The translations under genes were made by a program, and so were the position numbers. The notes under the pieces were generated by a model that did no database searches, was not told the DNA's origin, and worked only from the letters and a program-made list of their open reading frames with translations. From the NCBI GenBank assembly GCA_934553255.1, contig CAKTEZ010000010.1:1-51804 (forward strand): a stretch of DNA of 51,804 nucleotides, read 5' to 3'. Positions 8,308 through 15,313 of the stretch are shown here, piece after piece. This DNA is from an uncultured Oscillospiraceae bacterium. GTDB lineage: Bacteria > Bacillota > Clostridia > Oscillospirales > Oscillospiraceae. Within the stretch, counting starts at the first letter, position 1, and each line of letters opens with the position of its first letter.

Positions 8308-8888
8308 CTTCCGGTGACCTGATAGTGCCGCTCGTCCGATACGCGGACGGCGACGGAAAAGCCGTGCAGCTCAAAGAGCGCGGCGAGTACCTTTTCGCTC
8401 ATCAGCCCGCGCGAGACGCGGCTCGCGCCGCCCTCATGGTGGCGGTCGATGCGCGCGCGGCTCATGCCGTGCGCCACGGTGAGCGTACCGCCTGCGCGCA
8501 GCAGCGGGCGCAGCGCGTCGAGCAGGCGCTGGGGGTCGGGAAAGTGCGGAAAGGCGTTGTAGAGCATGATGCAGTCGAAGCGCGGCGCGCCGCCGAGGGT
8601 CTCCGCGTCGCCGCAGAGGACCTCCACGCGCGGGTCGTGCGCGAATTTTTCGCGCGCGATGCGCGTCATCTCCGGCGACAGGTCGATGGCGGTCACGCTG
8701 CGGGCGCCCCGCGCGAGGTAATCGGGGATCAGCACGCCCGTGCCGCAGGCCACATCCAGCACATCCGCGCCCGCGCGGACGCGCGCGGCGTCGAGAATGT
8801 CGGAAATGACCGCGTCGCTGCGGATCATCTCCGCGTCCCAGCGGGCGGCGGCGCGGTCGAAATAGGCGGCGATCTCCTGCTTGTTCAT
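8292..8888 (-). CDS. Class I SAM-dependent methyltransferase
   Basis: A 198-residue cytoplasmic protein with the Rossmann-type SAM site: VLDVACGTG (motif I), an acidic residue at the end of strand 2 (TAIDLSPEM) and LCGDAE (motif II). This is the Methyltransf_11/25 type, which modifies small molecules or proteins; the substrate is not visible. The frame is open further upstream, but the ATG at 8888 follows a GGGAGAAGG ribosome site and leaves a short gap to the ECF S-component gene, with which it is very probably co-transcribed. The pairing with an ECF vitamin transporter recurs in Clostridia, as far as I recall, and hints that the substrate is related to the imported vitamin. Confidence 0.85.
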   Translation of the reverse strand: MNKQEIAAYFDRAAARWDAEMIRSDAVISDILDAARVRAGADVLDVACGTGVLIPDYLARGARSVTAIDLSPEMTRIAREKFAHDPRVEVLCGDAETLGGAPRFDCIMLYNAFPHFPDPQRLLDALRPLLRAGGTLTVAHGMSRARIDRHHEGGASRVSRGLMSEKVLAALFELHGFSVAVRVSDERHYQVTGRKDRA

Positions 8889-8898
8889 GCCTTCTCCC

Positions 8899-9450
8899 TC
8901 ACTTCGGATAGCGCTGCGGGAGCAGTCCCGCGCGCACGAGATAGTAAACGATGCTCGGCACGGCGACAAGCTGCAGCACGATGCCCGGCAGCGCCGTGAC
9001 GAAGCTCGCCGTCACCCACGCGGCAAGGGTGTACTTCCCCGCCTGAAACACCAGCGCCTTAGCGATGCCGGAGACCACGCGTCCGAGGAGCATGGAGACG
9101 ATGAGGGAGAGATAGAGGTCGGCGTACAGCCTGCCCGTGCGGACAAAGCGGAGCATCAGTCCGGTCACAAGGCCGTACACGGCGCATTCGACCATCATGG
9201 CGGGCAGGACCGCCGCGGGCGGCATGCCGGTCACGACGCCGGAGAGCAGCGGGCCGAGCAAGCCGCAGACCGCGCCGTAGGGCGCGCCGCAGACCATGCC
9301 GCACAGCAGCACGGGAATGTGCATCGGCAGCAGGATAGAACCGCCGTTCGGAATAGAGTGGAACGCCATCGGCAGAACAAGGCAGAGCGCGATGTTCACC
9401 GCGGTAAGGACAAGACGCTTGGTGGCAGTCATGGTCGTTGCTCTTCGCAT
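8899..9450 (-). CDS. ECF transporter S component, substrate unknown
   Basis: A 183-residue, very hydrophobic protein with about six membrane segments. The PMHIPVLLCG segment near the start and the GPLLS and PAMMVECAVYGL segments are typical of ECF (energy-coupling factor) S components of the PF12822 type. Such proteins bind a vitamin or precursor and share an EcfA-A'-T module encoded elsewhere; that module is not in this window. The ATG at 9450 is preferred to the one 18 bases later because AGGAGG lies about 9 bases before it. It sits 10 bases upstream of the methyltransferase in the same operon. No riboswitch fits in its short leader, so the vitamin cannot be named. Confidence 0.82.
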   Translation of the reverse strand: MRRATTMTATKRLVLTAVNIALCLVLPMAFHSIPNGGSILLPMHIPVLLCGMVCGAPYGAVCGLLGPLLSGVVTGMPPAAVLPAMMVECAVYGLVTGLMLRFVRTGRLYADLYLSLIVSMLLGRVVSGIAKALVFQAGKYTLAAWVTASFVTALPGIVLQLVAVPSIVYYLVRAGLLPQRYPK

Positions 9451-9484
9451 CGGAAAAAACCTCCTGAAAGCTTAGTCTGTTTCC

Positions 9485-9513
9485 AGTCTACGACAGGACT
9501 TTCCCCTCCGCAA
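9485..9513 (-). promoter_or_regulatory. possible promoter of ECF S component operon
   Basis: On the minus strand, TTGCGG (9508-9513), a 17-bp spacer and TAGACT (9485-9490), about 30 bases before the start codon. Both boxes are imperfect, so this is moderate evidence. Confidence 0.5.
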
Positions 9514-9536
9514 GCCCCCCAGGGGGATAAAATTTC

Positions 9537-9565
9537 AAAGCGGCGGCACAAAAAGTGCCGCCGCT
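9537..9565 (-). terminator. terminator of merR-RDD gene
   Basis: A 9-bp G+C-rich stem (9541-9549 with 9555-9563) with an AAAAA loop lies 17 bases after the stop codon of the minus-strand regulator gene. It is followed by a weak, interrupted T tract. Confidence 0.6.
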
Positions 9566-9581
9566 CCGCCGTTTTCGTATG

Positions 9582-11009
9582 TTACTCCATGACCTTCGCG
9601 TCAAAGGTCAGCGTGACCGTGATGGGCTGTCCGTCCTGCACGGAGAGAAAGAAGCCGCTGCCACTATCATAGTAGTGATAACCTCCCCCGATCTGCGCGT
9701 CGTAGCGCATTTCGACATTCCTCCACGCGGCGGAGTAGTCGGCATCGCCCGCCCAGCGGTTCGAGCCGATCTGCTCTACCACGCTGCGGATGTTGAAAAG
9801 GCTCGTGCCTTTCTGCGCCGCGGCGAGCGCGAGGTACGCCATGCGGGCGTTCTCTTCCCCCGTGCCGTAGATCGTTTCCGCCGTCTCGGTATACGCCCAA
9901 TGCACGGCGCGGAGCGTTCCGTCCTCCACCGTGTAGGTGAACGGCGCGGGGCCGTCGCCCCCGCCGAAGTAGACCACATTCTCGTATTGGTTCTCTGCCC
10001 ATTCGCCGTTTTCGTCGAGCGACCAGCGCTCGCCGCAGTCAAAGTAGCCGCGGTAGAAATTGACATTCTCCGCAAATTCCGCCACGGTCAGACCGCCGCG
10101 GTTCGGCGGCAGCAGGGCAGCTAACGCCATAGCGACGCTCAACGCGCCGCACACCGCCCAGCTTGCCGCACAGAGCAGCGCCATCTTTCCCGTGCCGCGC
10201 TCATCGAAGCGTTCGATGCTGCCCGCCTCCCACGCGAGGTCCTCGCCCCGCGTATAGCGGCGGTAGCTGCGGTAGGCGCACACAAGCTCTACGATGGGCA
10301 GGCCGAGTCCTGCGCCGTAAACCCACACGAGCGCCGTTCGGCTCATCGCTTCGCTGTAGCTGAGCCTTTCGCCGTCCGTCCGCGTGACGGTGATGCCCAT
10401 GCACCGCTTGCCAACGGTCGTGCCGAAGCGCGCGAGCAGCAGCGGCTCAAGGAGGATCAGCAATCCCCAGCCGATCAGGCCGCAGACGATGTTCTCCCAA
10501 TCGGTAACATTTGCGAAGCTGTGGTGCAGCAGCACATACTGCACGAAGGAGACCGGAAGCCCCACGAGCGCGAGGTCGATGCCGCGGGCAAGGAAGCGCC
10601 GCCACGGGTGCGGCTCGGCAACATCTCTCTGCCCCGCCACCGCGTCCGGCTCAAGCTCGGTAAGATACGGCTCCGCCTGTAATGTGGAATAGCTTGTCAC
10701 CTCCCGCGATATGGCGTCGCACACATTCCGCGCCGCCAGCAGACGCCGGCCCTCCGCCTCCAGCGCCGCGCTGCGCGAGCGCATGGCGGCGGCAAGGTCC
10801 AGCTCGCCGCTTTGCAGGCGGCGGATCTCGTCGAGCGAAAAGCCGAGGCTCCGCAGCAGCGCGATACGCAGCAGCGTTTCAAGGTCCTCCTCGCTGTAGT
10901 CGCGGTATCTGTTCTCCTGCCGTGCGGGAGCAAGCAGACCCTCCTGCTCGTAATAGCGGATATTTGCGCGCGTCAGACCGCTGCGCTGTTCGATCTCCTT
11001 GATGTTCAT
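9582..11009 (-). CDS. Membrane-bound MerR-type regulator fused to RDD domain and extracytoplasmic domain
   Basis: The 475-residue protein joins three parts. Residues 1-105 are a MerR winged helix-turn-helix and coiled-coil dimer helix (NIKEIEQRSGLTRANIRYYE start, then the GFSLDEIRRL signature). Residues 130-265 are an RDD membrane domain with ARGIDLALVG (Arg142, Asp145) and TVGKRCMGI. A further membrane helix at about 277-300 leads to a 175-residue C-terminal domain that should lie outside the cytoplasm. Soluble MerR regulators sense ligands in the cell; this form could carry an outside signal directly to DNA. The start follows AAGGAGA. The gene's own promoter has a 19-bp spacer, the hallmark of MerR-controlled promoters, so autoregulation is likely. 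Its other targets are unknown; the ECF pair downstream and the LTA-synthase-like gene upstream are candidates. Confidence 0.87.
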   Translation of the reverse strand: MNIKEIEQRSGLTRANIRYYEQEGLLAPARQENRYRDYSEEDLETLLRIALLRSLGFSLDEIRRLQSGELDLAAAMRSRSAALEAEGRRLLAARNVCDAISREVTSYSTLQAEPYLTELEPDAVAGQRDVAEPHPWRRFLARGIDLALVGLPVSFVQYVLLHHSFANVTDWENIVCGLIGWGLLILLEPLLLARFGTTVGKRCMGITVTRTDGERLSYSEAMSRTALVWVYGAGLGLPIVELVCAYRSYRRYTRGEDLAWEAGSIERFDERGTGKMALLCAASWAVCGALSVAMALAALLPPNRGGLTVAEFAENVNFYRGYFDCGERWSLDENGEWAENQYENVVYFGGGDGPAPFTYTVEDGTLRAVHWAYTETAETIYGTGEENARMAYLALAAAQKGTSLFNIRSVVEQIGSNRWAGDADYSAAWRNVEMRYDAQIGGGYHYYDSGSGFFLSVQDGQPITVTLTFDAKVME

Positions 11010-11060
11010 AGGCTCTCCTTTTTTGCTCGGTAAGGGGTCGTCCCAAGGCTATGATACCCT

Positions 11061-11091
11061 ATTGTAGGGCATAAAGCAGCTTGACAGTCAA
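11061..11091 (-). promoter_or_regulatory. MerR-type promoter with 19-bp spacer
   Basis: On the minus strand, TTGACT (11086-11091) and TACAAT (11061-11066) are 19 bp apart, the overlong spacing that MerR proteins correct by twisting DNA. The region also contains the dyads CTTGACAGTCAAG (over the -35 box) and CCCTATTGTAGGG (over the -10 box). It lies about 50 bases upstream of the merR-RDD start. Confidence 0.65.
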
Positions 11092-11202
11092 GCCCTTTTT
11101 GCCATTTTCGCAAAAAATTATTAAATTTGCAAATTTAGTGGAAATCCGCCGAAAAAAATGGTATGCTGTTATATGTATGCCGAAATCGAAAGGAGGGCGC
11201 GA

Positions 11203-13245
11203 ATGAACACAGTCAACGAAGCGATACTCGCGGAAGCGGCTCCGTTCCGTCCGCGCCCTTCCGGGCGGCTTGCGGCATGGTTCGAGCGCAGCTTCCTCTT
11301 TACCGCGCTGGCGCACATCCTATCGTGGTACATACGGCTGCAGCGGCTCGGCTGGCGCTTCCAGCTGGCGCTGGAGTGTTTGAAGCACGCGCTGTGCTGC
11401 GTGATTCTTCCGCTGTGTATGCTCTGGTTCTCGCAGGCCATCACGCTGCAGGGCTTCGGTGCGGCGTGGACATGGCTCTGGATGCACGGCAGCGCCTGCG
11501 CGTTTTTCGTGCTTCTTTTCGGCGCGGCGCAGCTTCTGCTTCGTGCGCTGCTCGGCAGCTACGGTCCCGGGACGCTCCTGTGCGGCGCGTTTGCCGCGCT
11601 CACCGCGCTCGTGGACCACTACAAGGCCGTGATCAACGGCTTCCCGCTGATGCTCAGCGACTTTACTCTCTTTCCCAATGCAGGTGATATTGTGTCTTAT
11701 GCCATGCCAAAGATCAGCTTCTCCGCCGTCACCGTGCGAAGCCTGATCCTCTTTGCTGTTCTGGCGGCCGCCGCCTGGCTGTGCCGTACGAAGCTGCCGC
11801 GCCGCGGCGCTTCGCTCTCGTCCTTTCTGTGCGTCGCCGTCTCTCTCCCGCTGCTGCTCTCCTGCTTCGGCGGCAGCGCCATGCTCGACCACGCCGCCGC
11901 GCTGACGGACGGCTGCGCCGCGCAGGAGGAGCGGCTCGACCGCGGCGGCGCGCTGCTCGGCCTGTTCTCCGCGTGGGCCGCGGGCGAAAAGGTGGACTAT
12001 TCGTCCTACGACGCCGACACGGTCAACCATCTTCAGAATATGCTCTACCTCGCCCGCTCGGATGAAGCGGACGCGGCGGAGGACGGCGGTGTGAAGCCGC
12101 ACATCCTGATGATCCTCTCCGAAAGCTTTTTCGACGTGACCCGCTTTGAGGGCATCACCTTCCGCGAGGACCCGCTGCCGAACTTCCATCGTCTGTGCGA
12201 AACGAGCACGAACGGCCGCTTCCTTTCCAGCACCTACGCCGGCGGCACAGGCAATGTGGAGCTGGAGACGCTGACGGGGTTCAGCGGCGATCTGCTCAAG
12301 GAGAGCGACGCCATCACCGCCCTGCAGCGCAAGGACGGCGATGTGTACACCGACCTTCCTTCCGTCGCGCGCGACGCTGCGGCGAACGGCTACGAGACCT
12401 ACTACATCCACTCGCACAATTCCACCCTCTACCGCCGTGCGGAGGTCATGCCCGCGCTCGGCTTCGAGAATGTCATTTTCTCCGACGATTTTGAGGTCCC
12501 CGTCAATTTCAGCGGACTGTATGCCTCCGACGAAACATTGGTGGACGAGGTCATTGACCGCTTTGAAAATCGCAGGGACGGCGCGCCGGTGTTCATGCAG
12601 ATCACCACGATGGAAAATCATCAGCCCTACACCGCGGAAAAGTACGGCTATCCCTCCGGTCTTGACTACACCTGCGAGCGCCTGAGCGACAGCGAGCGCG
12701 AGGTGTTGGACGCGCTGCTCATCGGTCTGCACCACGCCGACGCGGCGCTCGGCGAGCTGGCGGACTACTTTGAAGCCTGCGGCGAGCCGGTGATGCTCGT
12801 CTTCTACGGCGACCACCTGCCGTCCATGACGCTCTCCGACGCCTCCACGCTCTACTCCACGCTCGGTCGCGTCCCCACGACGGACTCGCTCCAATGGACG
12901 CCCGACGAGCTGAAGGAAATGCTTTCGACGGACTATCTCATCTGGACGAATTACGAGGCCGAGCCGGAGGCGGACTGCGCGGAAAGCTCCGTTCTGCTTG
13001 GCGCGAATGTACTCGCCCGCGCGGGACTGGATCGTTCGCTCTACCTCCGCTGGCTCAACGAAACGGCGAGCCGCGACTACCTGCTCTCCCGCCCGCGCCT
13101 GTTTGTCGATGCCGACGGCACGGCCTACGGTGAAATTCCGGCAGACAGCGCACAGACGCTCGACGCACAGCGCATGATGCAGTACGACCTCGTATACGGC
13201 GAGCGGAAGCTGCTCAAATACTTCCGCGTGGAGGAAAACGGATAA
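11203..13245 (+). CDS. LTA synthase family protein (membrane sulfatase-fold phosphoglycerol transferase)
   Basis: A 680-residue polytopic protein with about five N-terminal membrane helices followed by an extracellular sulfatase-fold domain from about residue 300. Features: HILMILSESFFD at the domain start, the GGTGNVE segment that should supply the catalytic threonine, and FYGDHLPSM near the end as a metal-binding motif. Enzymes of this family transfer glycerol-phosphate from phosphatidylglycerol to build lipoteichoic acid or related polymers on the outer face of the membrane. The ATG at 11203 is selected for its AGGAGGG site 5 bases upstream. It is divergent from merR-RDD and is followed by its own terminator, so it is probably monocistronic. 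Whether it is the main LTA synthase or a paralogue cannot be told here. Confidence 0.88.
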   Translation: MNTVNEAILAEAAPFRPRPSGRLAAWFERSFLFTALAHILSWYIRLQRLGWRFQLALECLKHALCCVILPLCMLWFSQAITLQGFGAAWTWLWMHGSACAFFVLLFGAAQLLLRALLGSYGPGTLLCGAFAALTALVDHYKAVINGFPLMLSDFTLFPNAGDIVSYAMPKISFSAVTVRSLILFAVLAAAAWLCRTKLPRRGASLSSFLCVAVSLPLLLSCFGGSAMLDHAAALTDGCAAQEERLDRGGALLGLFSAWAAGEKVDYSSYDADTVNHLQNMLYLARSDEADAAEDGGVKPHILMILSESFFDVTRFEGITFREDPLPNFHRLCETSTNGRFLSSTYAGGTGNVELETLTGFSGDLLKESDAITALQRKDGDVYTDLPSVARDAAANGYETYYIHSHNSTLYRRAEVMPALGFENVIFSDDFEVPVNFSGLYASDETLVDEVIDRFENRRDGAPVFMQITTMENHQPYTAEKYGYPSGLDYTCERLSDSEREVLDALLIGLHHADAALGELADYFEACGEPVMLVFYGDHLPSMTLSDASTLYSTLGRVPTTDSLQWTPDELKEMLSTDYLIWTNYEAEPEADCAESSVLLGANVLARAGLDRSLYLRWLNETASRDYLLSRPRLFVDADGTAYGEIPADSAQTLDAQRMMQYDLVYGERKLLKYFRVEENG

Positions 13246-13254
13246 GCTCCACCG

Positions 13255-13286
13255 AGGGGGACAGCCGAGGCTGTCCCCCTTTTTTC
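13255..13286 (+). terminator. intrinsic terminator after LTA synthase-like gene
   Basis: GGGGGACAGCC pairs with GGCTGTCCCCC (13256-13266 with 13269-13279), followed by T6. Confidence 0.92.
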
Positions 13287-13378
13287 GCGCCCATTTTCGA
13301 AATTGCGGTCATATTCGTGCCTGTCTCCCGCTATGAATGGGAATAGAGACCATAATTTCGGAGTAGGGAGGGCTTTCT

Positions 13379-14626
13379 ATGACCCATTCGTTTTGGCGAA
13401 GCTACGGCTTTCTCGCCGCGATGCTCGGCTGTATCGTACTCGGCTGCGCCGTCGGCGCGGTCTGGCCGGAGGCGGCGTGTCTGGAGCCGCTCGGCACGGT
13501 GTTTATCAACCTGATGTTCTGCCTTGTCGTGCCGCTGGTGTTCTGCTCGCTTGCGGGCAGCCTTGCCAATATGCGCTCGCGGCGCAAGGCGGGGCGTATC
13601 ATGGGTGCGACGCTCGCAGCGTTCGTCGTCACCGGACTGTTCGCCGCGTTCCTCATGCTCGTACTCGTTCGCATCTTCCCGCCGGTCCTTGCGCCGTGGA
13701 CGAATATTGCCGCGGGTACGGTGGACGCACCCACGCCGCTTTCCACCCTCATCGTCAATTTCTTCACCGTCAACGACTTCTCCGCCCTTCTCTCGCGGCG
13801 CGCCATGCTGCCGCTGATCGTCTTTTCCCTGCTCTTCGGCTTTTCCGTTTCCGCCTGCGGCGGACCGGACACGGTGACGGCGCGGGTGCTGGACGACGCG
13901 ACCAAATGCCTTTTGAAGATGGTCTCGCTCGTGAGCTGCTACGCCCCCATCGCCTTCTTCGGCTTTTTCGCCGCGATGGTGGCAAACTACGGCCCGCAGA
14001 TCACGGCGGCCTACGGGCGCGCCATGGCGCTGTATTACCCGCTGTGCTTCGTCTACGCGCTGGCGGCGTTTCCGCTCCTCGCCTATCTCGGCGCGGGGCG
14101 CGCGGGCGTGCGGACGCTGCGCCGCCATATCCTGCGCCCCGCTGTGACGGCGCTCGGCACCTGCTCGTCGGTCGCGACCATTCCCGCGAACATGGAGGCC
14201 GCGGAGGAAAGCGGCGTGCCGCATGAGGTCAGCGACCTCGTGCTGCCGATGGGCGCGACGATGCACATGGACGGCTCGTGCTTCAGCTGCGTACTGAAGG
14301 TCGCCTTCCTCTTCGGCGTGTTCGGTCTGCCGTTCGAGGGGGCGGGGCTTTTCCTGCGGGTGCTGGCCGTGGCGGTGTTCTCCTCCGTCGCCATGAGCGG
14401 CATTCCGGGCGGCGGATACATCGCCGAGTTCATTCTTTGTTCGCTCTTCTTCCCCGAGCAGATGGCAGTCGCCTACCCCATCGCCGTCACCATCGGCAAC
14501 CTTGTAGACCCGCCCGCCACGATGGTCAACGCCGCGGGCGACTATGCTGTTTCGTTCCTCGTCGCCCGCTGCACCGAGGGGCGCGGTTGGTTGGAGCGCA
14601 CGGCGGAAGAGGTCGGTCAGCCGTAA
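13379..14626 (+). CDS. Dicarboxylate/amino acid:cation symporter (DAACS family)
   Basis: A 415-residue membrane protein of the GltP/DctA/SstT (SLC1-like) family, which imports glutamate, aspartate, serine, threonine or C4-dicarboxylates with Na+ or H+. The core signature is present: a serine-rich re-entrant loop (CSSVATIPANME), the MHMDGSC motif corresponding to the family's NMDGT, and the last helix motif VDPPATMVNAAGD. Eight transmembrane segments plus re-entrant loops are apparent. GGGAGG lies 7 bases before the ATG. It is bounded by terminators on both sides and thus transcribed alone. Substrate choice within the family cannot be read with confidence. Confidence 0.9.
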   Translation: MTHSFWRSYGFLAAMLGCIVLGCAVGAVWPEAACLEPLGTVFINLMFCLVVPLVFCSLAGSLANMRSRRKAGRIMGATLAAFVVTGLFAAFLMLVLVRIFPPVLAPWTNIAAGTVDAPTPLSTLIVNFFTVNDFSALLSRRAMLPLIVFSLLFGFSVSACGGPDTVTARVLDDATKCLLKMVSLVSCYAPIAFFGFFAAMVANYGPQITAAYGRAMALYYPLCFVYALAAFPLLAYLGAGRAGVRTLRRHILRPAVTALGTCSSVATIPANMEAAEESGVPHEVSDLVLPMGATMHMDGSCFSCVLKVAFLFGVFGLPFEGAGLFLRVLAVAVFSSVAMSGIPGGGYIAEFILCSLFFPEQMAVAYPIAVTIGNLVDPPATMVNAAGDYAVSFLVARCTEGRGWLERTAEEVGQP

Positions 14627-14634
14627 GAGAAGCC

Positions 14635-14676
14635 AAAAACGCGGGAGACGCGCCGCAGCGCATCTCCCGCGTTTTT
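14635..14676. terminator. bidirectional intrinsic terminator
   Basis: AAAAACGCGGGAGA (14635-14648) pairs with TCTCCCGCGTTTTT (14663-14676) around a 14-nt loop. It separates the convergent DAACS symporter gene and the minus-strand tig-to-engB run, serving both. Confidence 0.92.
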
Positions 14677-14696
14677 CATCGGTCCTGTTTTCGTTG

Positions 14697-15290
14697 TCAG
14701 CCCTTCAGGTGGGCGGCAAGGGCGGTAATGAGGGTATTCTTCCCTTCGCCTTTTTCGGCGGAAAACGGCACGAGCACATCCTCCCCGCCGAGGTCAAGCG
14801 TCTCGCGGATGAGGGCGAGGTTCGGCTCGATCTCACTCTTTTTGAGCTTGTCGAGCTTGTTCGCCACGACCACCATCGGGCAACCGATCTGACGGAACCA
14901 TTCGCGCATCGTCACATCGTCCCCCGTCGGCTTATGGCGGGCATCGACGATCAGCACGCCGAGGTCGATAAGCCCCGCGCTCTGGAAATAATTCTCCATC
15001 AGGCGGCCCCAGCGGTCGCGCTCGGCCTGCGAGACCTTGGCGTAGCCGTAGCCCGGCAGATCGACGAGGTAGAGCCTCTTGTCGATCCGGAAGTAGTTGA
15101 TCTGGGTGGTCTTGCCAGGGGTCGCGCCGACGCGGGCAAAATTTTTGCGGTTCACAAGGCAGTTGATCACGCTCGACTTGCCGACATTCGACCGCCCCGC
15201 AAACGCGAGCTGCGGCAGGCCGTCGTGGACGAACTGTGCGGGCGCGGTCGCGCTGAGGACAAATTCCGCTTTGTTGAAGTTGATCGCCAT
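14697..15290 (-). CDS. engB: Ribosome biogenesis GTP-binding protein YsxC/EngB
   Basis: A 197-residue TrmE-Era-EngA-YihA family GTPase that assists maturation of the 50S subunit. Motifs: G1 GRSNVGKSS (32-40), G2 region GATPGKTTQIN, G3 DLPGYG (77-82), G4 NKLD and G5 SAEKGEG. Length matches the family. It lies 23 bases after lon on the same strand, the lon-ysxC order found in Bacillus, and is the last gene before the shared terminator. Confidence 0.97.
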   Translation of the reverse strand: MAINFNKAEFVLSATAPAQFVHDGLPQLAFAGRSNVGKSSVINCLVNRKNFARVGATPGKTTQINYFRIDKRLYLVDLPGYGYAKVSQAERDRWGRLMENYFQSAGLIDLGVLIVDARHKPTGDDVTMREWFRQIGCPMVVVANKLDKLKKSEIEPNLALIRETLDLGGEDVLVPFSAEKGEGKNTLITALAAHLKG

Positions 15291-15313
15291 AAGGTTTTCT
15301 CCGCTTCTGAAGT

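Noticed and set aside
9451..9490. Vitamin riboswitch upstream of the ECF S component
   Set aside because: The leader after the candidate promoter is about 30 nt, with no match to TPP, FMN, cobalamin, folate or preQ1 consensus parts.
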